From the NCBI RefSeq assembly GCF_025024155.1, contig NW_026251712.1, positions 610,501 through 674,500 on the forward strand: 64,000 bases of DNA, given 5' to 3'. This document shows positions 1 to 12,090 of the stretch, piece after piece. Below the pieces are notes generated by a model. It ran no database searches and was not told where the DNA came from. It was given only the letters and a program-made list of their open reading frames with translations. Each line of letters opens with the position of its first letter. The first letter of the stretch is position 1. A program made the position numbers and the translations under genes. The DNA comes from Gamsiella multidivaricata. Lineage: Eukaryota; Mortierellomycota; Mortierellomycetes; Mortierellales; Mortierellaceae.

Positions 1-120
1 TACTGAAGCACGCTCTTTTCTTCTCATTATTACATATGCACTTTTTTTTTTTTTTACTTTAATCAATAGTTTATTAGAATAGTGGTGGACTTTACAAGTT
101 GGTTGGATGCAAGTATCTAT

Positions 121-1060
121 TTAGAAGGCGGCGACAATACCGATGGCACCGGCGACGACCGTGGCCATGATCTCCCAGGAGATGTACGAATGGGCAGCAG
201 CGCTGGGCTTGTTGGTGGGAGAGGTAACAGCACCGGTACTGGTAGATCCACTGCTAGGAGCAGACACGGTGGGGGAACCAGTAGCAGTAGCTGAGACAGT
301 GCCGGACACGGTAGGGAGGGAGGTGCTATTGGGAAGTGGGCAAACGCTACCGTCCTTCATGCTGTAATCACCAGGAATAAGATTCCAGCAGCCTTTATCG
401 GACTTGTCTGTTGATAGGGCAGATGGGTTTAAAAAAAATATGTTAGCTGAATTCAGGGGGAGGGGGACGGAGTAGAAAAGGTTGAATGAGTGTACCAATG
501 CAAACAATCCATGATCACCTACTGGTAATGCAATCGCGTTCGGTATCATCTTTGGTTCCTTTGCAGCACCGGATGCAGTAAGTATTGGATGATGGCTCGA
601 GCAACGAGACAAACTTGTTATACCCAATACAGCTATAACGCCATCCATGTGAATCCATCTGACCACCGTCATCCGTCGCATTCAGACCCCAGACGGCTCC
701 GTTCATGCATCCCGTAATCTGAACCCATCCAGAACCAGCGGTGCCGCTCTCATTACGGCCTGTGGACAGGTGTGAGGAAAGGATGAGGCCCTCGGGCATG
801 GCTGGATTATTAACGCTTGATTCCTCCTGCTTCAGGGGGTTGGTGGTACCCTTGCCGAAACAGTAGGAGGTCGCACAGGCCTCATCGGGGGCAACGTTCT
901 GGGAACCCTTGGGCGAGAGCATCGTGCAGAAGTTGTTTTCGTCCGTGATCGAGGTCCAGTTGTTGCGTGTTGCGGGAACAACGCAGTTGCTGGGCTCCTC
1001 AAGGGCCAGAGCTGGGGCTGCGATGGCAGCGACAAGGAAGAGGGCAGTGTTCCAATGCAT
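121..1060 (-). CDS. Secreted Cys-rich protein, probable GPI anchor
   Basis: Two exons, 1060-523 and 407-121 (274 aa), joined by a GT-AG intron whose phase fits (donor GTAGGT, acceptor CAACAG). The start is the ATG at 1060, followed directly by a signal peptide (MHWNTALFLVAAIAAPALA); a longer upstream reading frame adds only low-complexity His/Ser sequence. The mature part has many cysteines and several N-glycosylation sequons. It is followed by a Ser/Thr/Pro-rich stalk and a hydrophobic C-terminal tail (about 20 residues ending in GIVAAF), the layout of a GPI-anchored wall protein. I do not recognise a catalytic domain. The role is probably at the cell surface, which is inferred only from the architecture. 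Confidence 0.75.
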
Positions 1061-2492
1061 TATTGCTATGTGTGTGTGTGTGTGTAAGTGTGAGTGTGAG
1101 TGTGATGTATTTGTGAGTGGAGAGAAAAGAGAGGTAGCGGATGAGGATGAGGCAGAGAAATACGGAAACGAGATAGGAAGAGGAGTGGGGGGGGGAGGAG
1201 CGTTTTCTACCGACATATTTATACTCAAGAAGAGGACCAGGGAACTAGCTCCATCTCAAACATCCTCATCATCCAGGGGCGAAACTAGGTAATTTTTTTT
1301 TTTTTTTTGTATTCAATCGATGAATACACAAAAAAGGGAAGAACTTCACCCATACGTCGGACTCCGAGTCCTTCCCTTCTAGCCGCCTGATTTGTTTTAC
1401 ACTATTCGTCAACGACTAAATTAAAATTAGATTGCAACTTCCCTTTTTTATTTTGTTGGCGGGTTTAAACTCCAATGTACTGTTCATGTACTTTTTTTGT
1501 CCGCTGGTAGGTCGTTGGCTGTCGGCAATCATGATGAGAAGATATGACATGATGCCCTAATTTGTTTTACTTCTTTGCGCTATCGCTCTGCGCCAAGGTG
1601 CTAGTAAACAATGTGCTTATGCACTCTTTTTCGTGCCCTGCATCGATCAGGCACCTCGGCCCAGGTGATAGTCTACACCAGACTTATGAGGTGTATTCCG
1701 TACCCAGCGTGCGTGCAGCAGGACCGGCCTCGAGTGGGCCCATCTTCCCCCCCCAACAGCCGTTATCCGAGAGTAGTAGAAGGGGGAGGGGATCAAATGA
1801 TTTCTCACCTCAGCTGAGCGGTCTCGCTCGCACTCCGGTTCTTATGAACAAAGAATGTAATCATGGAATGAAAAGGGAACGACATAGGACCCTGTGTCGA
1901 CAAAAATAAAGTCCATGCAGGATATGCACAGGCATTCAAACTGCCCATGCATGATTCATGGCGATGCAAAAAAAAAAAAAAATAAGAAACAGATCCACTT
2001 CCATCGAGCATAGCCGCTAGGACAAAATAAATAGGACGAGGGCGCTGAACGGGTACCTGACGGTTCCAGAACCTCTTTTATGCGATGTTTCTTGTTCTAT
2101 CCAAACGACTAAGCATCTACATCGAACGGTCGTCTCCCACTACGCATAGTACCATCATAATAATCAAACGCAGTATCGTCACACAATGCTTTCTTGTCAT
2201 TGCAATGTGAAGCTTTCTCTCACAAACAATGGTATGTTGAATGGATCCAACATAGAGTCTATTGAGAGTTGGGAGATGATAATCTTTCAGTGGAATTTCA
2301 ACTATGTCTATCTCGTAAACGGGCTCTCTAAAGTTCTCTACCTGGTAAAAGCAGGCCAGGCGGCACGAGCGTCGATAAATGACGATCCAAGTCAGTGAGC
2401 ACATTTTTTTCAGAGTTTCGCACCCTCGATCGGACATGGACCTTGGGACCTAGATCTCAAGCCTTTCCGGGTAACTCTGTCCATCTCCTTCG

Positions 2493-2526
<34 letters not shown>

Positions 2527-3385
2527 CGTTCATGGACCCTTCATCCCAAAAATAGCAACGCAAGATCTTCCTTGTTCAATAGACCAGACAAAAGAATCCT
2601 TGCGCACAGGAAGGAGTCCGAAAATGAACATGAATGACAAGGACATTGCAGGTTAGCGAAGCAACATTTGGTTCTCCATCATCTCCAAAAAAAAAACAAA
2701 AATAGGGGGGTCATGCATACACGCATACATACACAAGGGCATCGGGATCGCAAGGTCGATATCTATGACGAGAGGTATCCGCTAAATATATCCTTTCTTG
2801 GCGCGCTGGTAGTTCGTTGCGCCATTAATCCTTTCGCCGAGGCTGTAGACCACACATACTTGTCGCGCATGATAAGTAGTCTAGAGCAGGTCAGCAGATG
2901 AGGGAGTTGCAAAAAGGTGCAAAGCAGACATGGGCTTTTTTTTCTATTTTTCTTTCTACTCCGGACAAAAGGAATCGGGGAACGGATCATTTTTCTCGAA
3001 CAAAGTTGGAACGGACCGTTTTATTTTGCCCAAACATGGTACAAGGGGAGTGCGGGTCCGCTTTCTATTTCCAAAGGACCGGCCCATACCAGGGTCCAGG
3101 GGGGTGCAGGTTTGGTCCACGAGGAGACATTCTTCCGCTTTTGGGAAGCTTGCTGTTGCATCGCCCGAACAAATGAGCTGTGAGCTCCAAAGAAGAATTC
3201 ACCTTTGACCATGGTACCATCCTTTCGTACTGCACAGTACTACATGACCTTTTATAGTCCTTCGTGGACGAAAAACACCCTCAAATTTGCCACACTCACC
3301 ACCTAGTCTGTTAGAGTCGAAGAGTAAAAGGCTGAAGAGGCAGGGTCCATAGGAGAGCTACCAAGGGTTTCGTCGAAAACGCAGT
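1061..3385. other. Gene-poor stretch with homopolymer and microsatellite tracts
   Basis: Apart from the promoter and leader of the gene to the left, I see no supported gene. The frames here are short, lack domains and overlap each other on both strands. The stretch contains a GT/GAGT microsatellite (about 1068-1104), a T run near 1291, an A run near 1968 and a run of 32 T at 2495-2526. Confidence 0.6.
1216..1223 (-). promoter_or_regulatory. TATA box for the secreted Cys-rich protein
   Basis: On the minus strand the sequence reads TATAAATA, about 155 nt upstream of the ATG at 1060. The 5' leader between them contains a TC/CA-rich microsatellite. Position and sequence fit a core promoter; the transcription start itself cannot be read from the sequence. 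Confidence 0.5.
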
Positions 3386-4135
3386 TTGATGAGGAAACGT
3401 ACAGCCACTCCTCATCGCTATCCTCCTCCTCATCGCTATCCTCCTCCTCTTCCCCATTGTCATCCTCAGTCTCCCCATTCGAACAAGCCTCGTACGCTGG
3501 TGATACTTGGCACAGCTCTCTCCTTACAGGATGCCGACCATGTGTACTCCGCTGTTGGCAAACTCACCAACTTCACAAAAATAACGGATTTCCCCCGGTT
3601 CGATGAAGATGATGTGAACAAGGTGCTCTCGGATCTGGTCGACATGTCGGGCTGTGATATCCCGTCTGCCAAGTGTCGCAAGCTATCAGGACGAGCCCGC
3701 TTTTCCATTAATATCGTCAACCGCCTCGTCGCTACCGGCTTTATCCAGGACTCCAAACAAGCTACTCTGGATAACGCCATTAACTACACGATTGAGCATG
3801 TGATGAGTGGGCTTCGGAATGGGATACACACTATTCTCGAGAGCGACAAAACAGGCGAGGCAGCTCGGCTTCTCTGTCGAATGGTCTTGGCCTATCATCT
3901 CCAAGATGTCAAAATATCGTTCTCGAGCCACCAGCAGTCCGACTTTGTGGACAAGGCCTTGTGCAGACTACGACCACATCCTGACGGCATTCACTTGATC
4001 ATGGACGAGCCAATGGTGGTTGAGGCGGTGCAGGAGGAGCTAAAGGCTTCGGATAAGGATCCCGAGTTCTCGGAGTACCTGGATCAATTTTTTTTCATAG
4101 TTAAATTAATCAATAAGGAAAGGATGCATGAATGA
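3386..4135 (+). pseudogene. Truncated Crinkler-type (CRN) NTPase fragment
   Basis: This single open frame of 249 codons has a conserved-looking middle part: a segment around residues 60-100 ending in GRARFSINIVNRL, then ESDKTGEAARLLCRMVLA, then LRPHPDGIHLIMDEPMV. From memory these resemble the C-terminal body of the Crinkler/STAND-like NTPases expanded in Mortierella-type fungi. The expected N-terminal ubiquitin-like header and P-loop are absent. The first 30 codons are a Pro/His-rich repeat made by a tandem CCTCATCGCTAT unit (about 3409-3460). The frame ends shortly after a conserved-looking EYLDQ in low-complexity T-rich sequence. I read it as a decayed 5'- and 3'-truncated copy. It could be a short expressed protein, but no start or promoter argues for that. 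Confidence 0.5.
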
Positions 4136-5005
4136 AAGAGTAGCCCATGCTAGTATTCCATTTCAGATCGTAGTCGATGCCCATGGTCCATGAACAGAGG
4201 GCGAACAGAATACTTCCCAATCTACCCTCACGCGGACAATATCATAATACGCAGAAGTATTGAACAGGCATCTAGTCAACGCGCCGCATGTGCCTTCAGA
4301 ATACGATATCGTTAAATGATGTGTCAAAGCTATCGAGTATCTGGAGATCAACACAAACGAATATCAACATCGATATGCAGTGCCCTCTCTCTATGGGCTT
4401 TAAACAGCTCTGTTTCCGTGCCAGCACACTCCTTATGGCCCATGTTCTCGAGACCCAGTCTCAATCTCCCCATGAGATTCGTGTGTCCTCAGATCGACCA
4501 AGATGTTGAGCTCGCAATGAAAAAAAAAAAAAAAAAAAAAAAAAAAAGAAAGAAAGAAAAAAGAAACAACATGAATACCTCGACAAGATTCGCTGTACTT
4601 GGGCTACGCGTCTCTAATTGCTAGAAAGTACCTTCAGAAGCGACGTGTAAAAGTGTCGAGATGGGAGGCCAATGCTGTCCTTCCTGGAGCCTGACCGCGA
4701 AGGGGTGTGCTGAACAATGAAAAAAAAAAAAAAGAATAAAACTCAGGGGGGTATTAGAGTGAAACAGGGTGATCTGCCAACCAATGACCGCACGATCAAC
4801 GGTCGCGTTGGCCTAAGATGACCCGGCTCATGGGTACTGTGCATGTCAGGGACGGGCCCTTGAAAAGTAGATGACAGCCCAAACACAGCATTCCGAAACA
4901 CTTCTTCATCTATGAATGTCAATCAGCTTTTATTATTGGCTTGGTCTATGATGAATGGTAAAATACGTAAAATACATGTATAGCGAGAACACAAAAAAGA
5001 TCAAA
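4136..5005. other. Intergenic, no gene seen
   Basis: Contains an A28 run at 4520-4547 followed by a GAAA microsatellite, and a second A run near 4720. The short frames have no recognisable domain. The right end holds the 3' untranslated region of the NAR1 gene. Confidence 0.55.
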
Positions 5006-7252
5006 CTACCACTTGACAGCCAAGGGATTAACAAGATTCTGTTCGACCGCATGGTACCCTGTCCGAAGCTGCTGCTTGGCCTTAGACGTACCGACGCCCC
5101 CAAGCCATTCCACATAAAGCTGCCCCAACAGAGGGTTCTCTTCTGGTTTCCTGGCCAGAACGCCATTGCGGTATTGCTGATCGACCTGCACAATCCAGTC
5201 CTTCAACGGAACAGTTGCATAATTGTCTCCATGAGGCTTCAGCTGCCCACCGCCATTGATACATCCTGATGGACATGCCATGACCTCCACAAAATGGTAC
5301 GGCGATTTGCCAGTCTTGACCTTACGGACCAGATTCTGAATGTTTCTGAATCCATAGGCTGCCGCAAACTTGAGCAGTACCTCACCCGTCCCAGGTATCT
5401 CAAGAGTTACCTCTCTGAAATCCGCGTTCCTCACAGTCTTGACCTCCACACCCACGCCACTGTCGACATCGATGCCGTTAACTCCAAACAGCTCCCGTGC
5501 GGCGAACTGCATCACGTACTCGAGGAATCCTCCTGAGGCATTTCCACTGGCACCAATCAATACCTGATCCACGCCTGTGGTAGGATCTTTGATCACAGAG
5601 TTGTAGCCGATATCCAGGCTCATTTCTCCAAAGGCACCCATGTCCGTCTGTCCTTGCTCTGCAAACATTTTTTCAACCTCTGTTGAGGTAATCACGCAGT
5701 CGACATCACGAGTCTTGTAGAGATCAGAGTAGAAATCTGAGCGGGACGCCTCCAGTTTTTTGTCGTAGCAGGGCATCACGCAGACATGGTATATCTGATC
5801 AGGTCTGAAGAAAATGATAAATAACCAAGAATGAGTAAACAACCTTCACGACAAAGACATCTATCAATATTTTGAATGCCGATGGCTCCTGCTGGTACAT
5901 ACTTCAATCCGAGCTGTGATCCGAAATGGTCCTTCACCATGGAGCCCATGATCTGTTGAGGAGATTTAGTTTCGCTGATGTATGGAAGCATGTATCCATG
6001 TGTCTTTTCTGCATAACAAATCCAACCTACGGAAGAGATCAAATCACCGCATTGTCAGTGCTCGATTCAGCACATTCACTGTCTTTCAAAATCCGAGTGA
6101 TAAAATATGGCAGTAGCGTGGCATACCTGGACAGGCAGACGCAAGCATGGGTATAGCGCTCTCTGTTTCCACTGCCACGGCTGGCTCATCTGCTGCTCCT
6201 GCTGCTCCGCGCTTCACAATCCTCTTTCTTGGCGCTTTAGTGGTGGCTGCTGGCTCCTGAGTATCAACATCCATGCCGCCCCCTGATGGAGCAGATCCGT
6301 CCATGTTTGGTGCCTTGATAACGCCCTTCTCGATTGCCTTTTTGTACCTCTCCACAAATTCCCGCCCAGTTTCAAGCAAGGAGAGGTCTCTGGAGAATGA
6401 GGTGTCAAAGACCGAATGCACACCCAGGTTTTTGAAGAACCAGGTCAGTTTCCGAGCGACCTGCAGTGGGGTTTGGTTGTATTTGGCCGCAAACGAGGCT
6501 CGTGTCTGCGGAGAAATGGAGATGACAACCGTACGATGTGTGCTTGGGTCGTTTGTCTGTAAAAACATTTTCGGGTTGTACAAAAGGAAATTCGGGGAAA
6601 TGTTAGATACCGGTGGATCTCGGGCGTAGCCATTGATACCCATTTCCAAGAGTCATCCCTGTCGTTCTCCGTACCTCAACGGCGATCTTATTCTGCTTCA
6701 GGATACTATACAATTCTTCCTGCGACTGTAATGTCACCAAAACACTCTCTGCCGAGGTAATGCATCCACTAAAGTTGTAAATAACGCACATGAAGGATTA
6801 GTCAATGAAGCTTTTGTGCTCTCCAAGGTGATCAATCCCTGCTTTAGCAGATCAAGCGAGTACATCAGCAACAGCGTACCTGCAGGCGAGACAGTCGTTC
6901 AGGCTGATAGTGGCTGTTTCCAGCTTGGTCTCTGAGCCATCTTGCGAAACCTCGTAGTAAGATCCACTGTTGTCAACCTTGATTGATCCCTATAGTTCAA
7001 ATGGCATTTGGGTTGATTAGTCATAACTATAAAATAAGGCGGACAAGGTGGCCATAGATAGCAAACGTAAAAAAAACAGCCGTCGTCAATGATACTGCTG
7101 CGCATACGAGGGAGAGCTGAAGAAAAGAGCAAGAGCCGTTGGCGCACCTGAGTGTCCGAGGTCTTGGCGACCTCGACTGGCTTGATGCATGCCTGCGAGG
7201 GTGAAATGAAATCGTTCAGGTCTGAAAGGGTCAATGCTCCGGAGAAAGCCAT
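5006..7252 (-). CDS. NAR1: NAR1 / CIAO3, cytosolic Fe-S protein assembly factor
   Basis: Six exons: 7252-7148, 6989-6880, 6768-6675, 6556-6127, 6026-5903, 5804-5006, giving 553 aa with consistent phases. NAR1 is an iron-only-hydrogenase-like protein that links the early and late (CIA targeting) parts of cytosolic iron-sulphur assembly. The N-terminal cluster ligands are visible as Cys22 plus Cys68-x2-Cys71-x2-Cys74 (DCLACSGC). The hydrogenase-like domain carries [18 protein letters not shown] and [13 protein letters not shown], the three motifs that hold the second cluster. An acidic/Ala-rich linker (roughly residues 155-200, with [13 protein letters not shown]) separates a predicted helical part from the CPGW motif. 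The last residues are VKW, matching the family's conserved C-terminal Trp, known to matter for CIA targeting. All key Cys are present, so the gene looks functional. The upstream neighbour on the same strand is the TMEM242-like gene. Confidence 0.95.
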
Positions 7253-7564
7253 TGTTTCGAATTGTATTTGTTGTAGAGAGTGAAAAGTTGAGGGAGAATG
7301 ACAGAATCGAAGAAGGAGAAGAAGAAGAAGAAGAAGAGGAAGGAAGGAATGAAAGAAACGGAGCTGAGGTTGATGCCAGAGTGCGATGCAGTTCCCCCGC
7401 ACTTTGAAACCGTTTTTCTCGGAGAGTGGCTTGATTCGGACCGAAATCAAAGTGGGTCACCACTTTTGAGTTTCCTGGAGATCCAGGGCAAAGCACAAGA
7501 TCTCTGTACTTTGCTGTCGACACACATCTCGCTGCGCTGGATAACATGAATGACCTCTCTTTCT
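7253..7564. other. NAR1 promoter and leader
   Basis: This 312-bp gap lies between NAR1 and the end of the TMEM242-like gene. On the coding strand it carries a long pyrimidine stretch (CTTCTT-type, about 7300-7340) just upstream of the ATG, as in several other genes here. No TATA box is evident. Confidence 0.5.
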
Positions 7565-8497
7565 TTATTTCAATGTAGACGCTGTTGTTACTGTTGTTGA
7601 TGATGGTGATGTCCGGGGTGCTGTGCTCTCCTCATCCTGCTCCAGCCTCCGCAATTCTCGCTCCAGACGTCCCAGAATGTTGCTATCATCTTCATGGTCC
7701 AAGTCCTTCTCCTCTAATCCTAATGCTGCATCTGACGCTGATGATGGCCCTTCTGTGGACGGTCCAGATCCAGATCTAGATCCAGAAGGGTTTCCAAATA
7801 CTGATCGATCTGCACCGACGACGGCATCCACAAACTTGGTCTTTTGCTTCGGAAACAGCTCTCGCATCTTTGACGAAAACTCGGGTATCTACAATTGCAG
7901 AATTAATAAAAAGTCAGCGTGGGGCCCGTAACAACAGCAATACAAATGGCCGTTGACATAGAGCGAGGTAAGACGCCATACCGTTTCAACATCCAACGCC
8001 CACCGGGTGGCCCCTACGACTAGCACCGCTCCCGAAAGACACATCGTCGTTGCAATTGCAAATGCTTTTACCCCAAGCATCCTTCCTTCCTTCAAAAGCG
8101 CCTCGGCTTTCTTGAGGTCGCTTAGTGATTGAAGGCCCGGATTCACAGGTGCTCCTACCGCTACTCGATCTATTTTAAAACATCAAAATGGTTGATATAG
8201 GTTGTGAGTTGATACCGTCCTTCGTATAAATGTTCCAATGCATGTCTTCTTTGCTACGAGAAGGTTGCGGAACAGGCACATACTAATGCCCTTGCGTCTC
8301 TCCTGTCGACCCTGATACCAAAGTGATCCAAAGATGCCAGTCAGGAAGGCGGCTCCTGAGGCGACCAAAAGCCCATTGGTGAACTGGGTGCTGGGTGGAT
8401 TAGATTCCATTAGCTTCGAGCCTCCTGAGCCTGCTGGCGCCGCTGCCCCCTGATTCGGCTTGAGGCCGTTTTTACTTGATGCTGTATTCGTTGCCAT
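7565..8497 (-). CDS. TMEM242-like mitochondrial/membrane protein
   Basis: Three exons, 8497-8284, 8169-7982, 7888-7565 (241 aa). The layout matches the small metazoan TMEM242 family: a polar N-terminus, a first membrane segment (LLVASGAAFLTGIFGSLWYQ, about residues 43-62), a soluble loop rich in Lys, a second membrane segment (FAIATTMCLSGAVLVVGATR) and then the conserved stretch with SKMRELFPK, comparable to the family's SKM-x2-IFP motif. Animal TMEM242 is linked to assembly of mitochondrial ATP synthase and complex I; a similar role here is inferred from homology by eye. The C-terminal acidic and Ser/Thr-rich extension of about 75 residues is longer than in animals. The start ATG at 8497 is the first in frame. 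Confidence 0.7.
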
Positions 8498-9212
8498 GCT
8501 TGTTTCATGTGTGTGATTCAGATTCAGCGGTTGATCGGGATCTATGCGGTGCTACAGTCAGGTGATCGGTAGCGATTTTTTTTTATGGATCTGGCGTTAG
8601 TCCTTCATTTCACTCCTTTGGATCGAAAATAACCTTGCCGAAATACTCCTGGCCATGAGTACCTTTGAAGGGCTAGTTTCATTGCCTTTCCCTCTACATG
8701 TTTCTGTGCGCCCTTTAATGCTATTTCAGCTCTCATCATTTGGCGTAAAGGTGATGATGACTATAATTATTGTATGCTGTTACCTGCGCTAAAGAACTAA
8801 AGAAATAAAGACGCGCGATTCCTTCTGGTTTTTCCCATGGGACTTTAAAAGAATGGTTGACTCAATTGAACAGCTTTCTTTATTGGGTTGCTGCATAGAA
8901 AGTCTTTTGGACTGATGACTGACTGTTGCGTGGTTGGTTGAATTGTCCTTTCATGCATGAGGTCCACTTACCTTCGCTTCCCCTCCTAATACGGCACAGT
9001 TCCATGGGGCCTCCTCATTGCCAAACGATATAAAAGATCTGTCGCGGCTCCACCTCCTGCACTCCTCTTCCATTCCCCTGCTGCAATACTCTTCTACCCA
9101 ACAAAAACCAATTGACACTGGATTCATTCCTCCCACCCCTAACCTTGACCTCATCTCACCCCATCTCACTTCAAACTCATCTTGTACTCATTCTGCATCA
9201 ACTCATTACACA
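8498..9212. other. Divergent promoter region, TMEM242-like and CDO
   Basis: This stretch contains the leader of the minus-strand gene on the left and the promoter and leader of cysteine dioxygenase on the right. It holds a TATA box at 9029 and a pyrimidine-rich stretch downstream of it. I see no other coding sequence. Confidence 0.55.
9029..9036 (+). promoter_or_regulatory. TATA box of the cysteine dioxygenase gene
   Basis: TATAAAAG lies 184 nt upstream of the ATG at 9213. The sequence between is C/T-rich (CACCTCCTGCACTCCTCTTC and similar), typical of a leader starting about 30 nt after the TATA box. Confidence 0.6.
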
Positions 9213-10210
9213 ATGACCTTCCTCAACACCTGCTCCACCATGTCTTGTACTAGTCCCCTGCTGGCTCCTCTTATGAGTCCTGCCCTGTCCAAGAGTGATA
9301 ATGTTACCGTCGATACTCCTGTGAGTGCCCTCCAGAAGGATCCTGTGCCTGTTCCCACTGACCTCGACGACCTCGTCCGTCTCCTGCACATCGAATTGGG
9401 CGCCAATGGCCTTGATAGCGATGGCGTCGATGTTGAGCGAGTCCAGAAGCTGATGGCCAACTACACCTCGAACAAGAACGATTGGGCCAAGTATGCCCTC
9501 TTTGATAAGGGTCGCTACACCCGCAACCTCGTCGACGACGGCAATGGCAAGTTCAACCTGATGATCCTCGCCTGGCCAGAGACTATCGGAAGGTAAATCA
9601 TTAAGAGAATATCAAACCATCCCACGGCATCGTACATGGTCATACCATGTGTTTGCTCATAACAAAGAAAAAAAAAGCTCTCAGCATTCCGACCCAAACT
9701 AACATATGCACTCTCCTACTGCATGTGTCCATTTATTTGTGTCCACGTCCCCTTGACTCATCCAGTGCCATCCATGATCATTCTGGTTCCCACTGCCTGA
9801 TGAAGATCCTTGATGGCGAACTCAAGGAAACGCTCTATCACTGGCCCGAGAAAGTTATCAACGAGTCCGATAATGCCGATTCTGGTGTTGGTAGTGACCA
9901 CAGCGACGATGAAGGCAAGGCCAAGGCTATGGCCATGAACGTCAAGAAGGAGACATTCCTCGAGCGTGACACTGTTGCGTATATGCATGACAAGTTGGGT
10001 CTCCATGCCGTTGCCAACCCACTCAAGACCCAGGGTTCGGTCTCGCTGCACCTCTACACCCCTCCGTATGAGACCTGCAAGACCTTCAATGAACGCTCCT
10101 CTAAAGCCCGCTCCTCTGGAAAATGTGTCTTCTACTCTTCAAAAGGCCAAAAGATCGAATCCTGTCCATCTGCAGAGTATTTGAAATGCTCCCTGACAAA
10201 CACTCAATAG
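9213..10210 (+). CDS. CDO1: Cysteine dioxygenase type 1
   Basis: Two exons, 9213-9592 and 9766-10210 (274 aa). The enzyme oxidises L-cysteine to cysteine sulphinate with O2 at a mononuclear iron. Iron ligands are visible as His130 and His132 in [11 protein letters not shown] and His207 in KLGLHAVAN. Cys137 and Tyr224 (in SLHLYTPP) correspond to the known Cys-Tyr thioether pair. The ATG at 9213 has A at -3 and lies after stop-poor leader sequence; an upstream in-frame ATG at 9018 precedes the TATA box, so I reject it. The protein is longer than the roughly 200-aa animal enzyme because of an N-terminal extension and an acidic loop at about 158-178 (with SDHSDDEGK) between the second strand and the third His. 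All catalytic residues are present. Confidence 0.93.
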
Positions 10211-12090
10211 GGTGCTCCCTGTTGTCATAATTGCGCCGGCTCTGCACTGTTTTCTTTTCTCTGTGTTTGTTGACGGGTCGGGTGTGGGAATTGTGGATAA
10301 TTGTAGGGCTGGGGTTGAGGGATCCGCGACCACGTACACACGTACTGCGTACCAAAAAAAAAGCCCAAGTCAATGTGTCAGCTGAGCTTCGTGTGTTTCC
10401 TTGATCTCCCCTGCAGATTTTCCTGTAATTCCAGACTGGACTATCTCTTCCTGTGGGTCTTTTCTGTTCTCTGCTCACTTCTCTACGCCCATTTTTTGCA
10501 AACTCTTTTCGTATACCAATGAGAGTGTACATCCTGTTCACTTTTTTCTTCCTCTCCCCTATCCAGTCTTGCCATCCCTCCTCTAATATAGATAAACATT
10601 AGCTAATAAACGCAAGTTGTGTTACCCCAGTCCATATTCCAAAGAAAACTGTAAATCTCTGTGTGTCCAGACGCCATACGTGATGTGGATTGAGTGAGGT
10701 GAGATATTGCACGTGAGGAAGGAAATAAAAATCGATAAATCCGTGCATAGTTAGACCAGCCAATATCCGACTTGCCTCGCTGGCAAGCCTGCGATGAGTA
10801 TCCAGTATCCACTGAAGGTAAAATCGTAATTGCGTGTCCAAAGATGAATTGGTGATTTGGATAAGATGTGGAGACGTTGAGTGAGTGTATATCTTGATAT
10901 GAAAAGAAAGAGGAGTGTATTGAAGGTGAAGGTCTTTAACCAGCGTGAAGTGAAGCATAAAGTATAAAGTAAAAGGAAGGGAACGATATCAGACAACATG
11001 GTCGGTTATGTTGCATGGCCGAAGAAGATGGAGAGAGGATGAGAGTGAATGAAAAGTGGAAGAGGGGGAAGGATGCATTCAAAAGAGAGAGGTAAAAGAA
11101 GTGTCAAACACCCTGGATACAGTAGCATATGGTCGCGATTCGTAGATCTTTGTCGCGATCACGCCATCGACGCTCCTATTGGCTGAATAATTCCAACACT
11201 GGGAACTTTAATTTTTGCAACAAAATGGGCAAGTGCTCATTTGGCCAATCGAAAGCCGCGCACAGTCCAATTCTAACCGGCGACTCCGCGTTGAGCAAGG
11301 AAAGGATTCGATGCTGATGATAGTCTGTTACTACTATCGCAAGTTGGTATCAATCATCAAAAAGGACTCCAGCTAGCGATTTCAATGGCAGCATAAGGAT
11401 ATGATATAATGTGAATACTTGTATGAAGCAATAAGTGGATGTTTGTTTCTGCATGTGGGTTGAAATTGGTGGTACGAGCTGCTGTTTTCTTTGACTTTTC
11501 TGATGAAGTACCAGACGATATGCAAAACGTATCCTTGTTGCACGCCAAGTCCATCTCTAGCCGATATACCCCGATAAAATGGAGGGACGGCACTGACGGC
11601 TGGTAATGAAAATGAATGGCGAACCGATGTGTATTCTTGTTTTGAAAGGGGATTTCGAAGCACTAGCGTCTATGTGAGATGGTTGGAGGGGAGGGAAGGG
11701 CGTGTATTTAGTTTGTCTTCTGGTGTGAATCGAGACGAGAATAGACGAGAAATGTTTTTTTGCGCCCCAAGGATGCCACTGGACATCAAGGGACGGCAAA
11801 AGTGATGAATAATGGAGTGCAGCGTGTATTTTGCTATGGATAGTGCTGAGGATACAGCTGACGGGGGCATCTTCAAACTCTCATTATATGAGCTGTTGCT
11901 TTACTGCATCATCCACCAATCTGTACCGCAAGTTTCACGATGACCAAACCACATTATTAACAAGTTGACAGTAAATCACGTAGTATTTAATGGACAATGT
12001 GAGAGGAGTTGTTGCTGTTGAAACGATATGACAAACGCTGGTATACATGTACAATGATATATTCACAAGACGAACGGCATCTTTTTTTTC
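10211..12090. other. Intergenic, no gene seen
   Basis: About 1.9 kb without a supported gene. The left part holds the CDO 3' region (TAATATAG around 10585). The right end holds the 3' region of the ankyrin-DIL gene. Open frames on both strands are short, overlapping and free of domain signatures. Confidence 0.55.

Noticed and set aside
121..681. 186-codon minus frame starting at 681
   Set aside because: Only its 3' part (407-121) is real, as exon 2 of the secreted protein; the rest reads through the intron and antisense to exon 1.
909..1292. 127-codon plus frame
   Set aside because: Antisense to the signal peptide and leader of the secreted protein; its content is microsatellite-derived.
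1562..1909. Overlapping plus frames of 115 and 68 codons
   Set aside because: No domain, no promoter, and no consistent codon pattern; they overlap one another in different frames.
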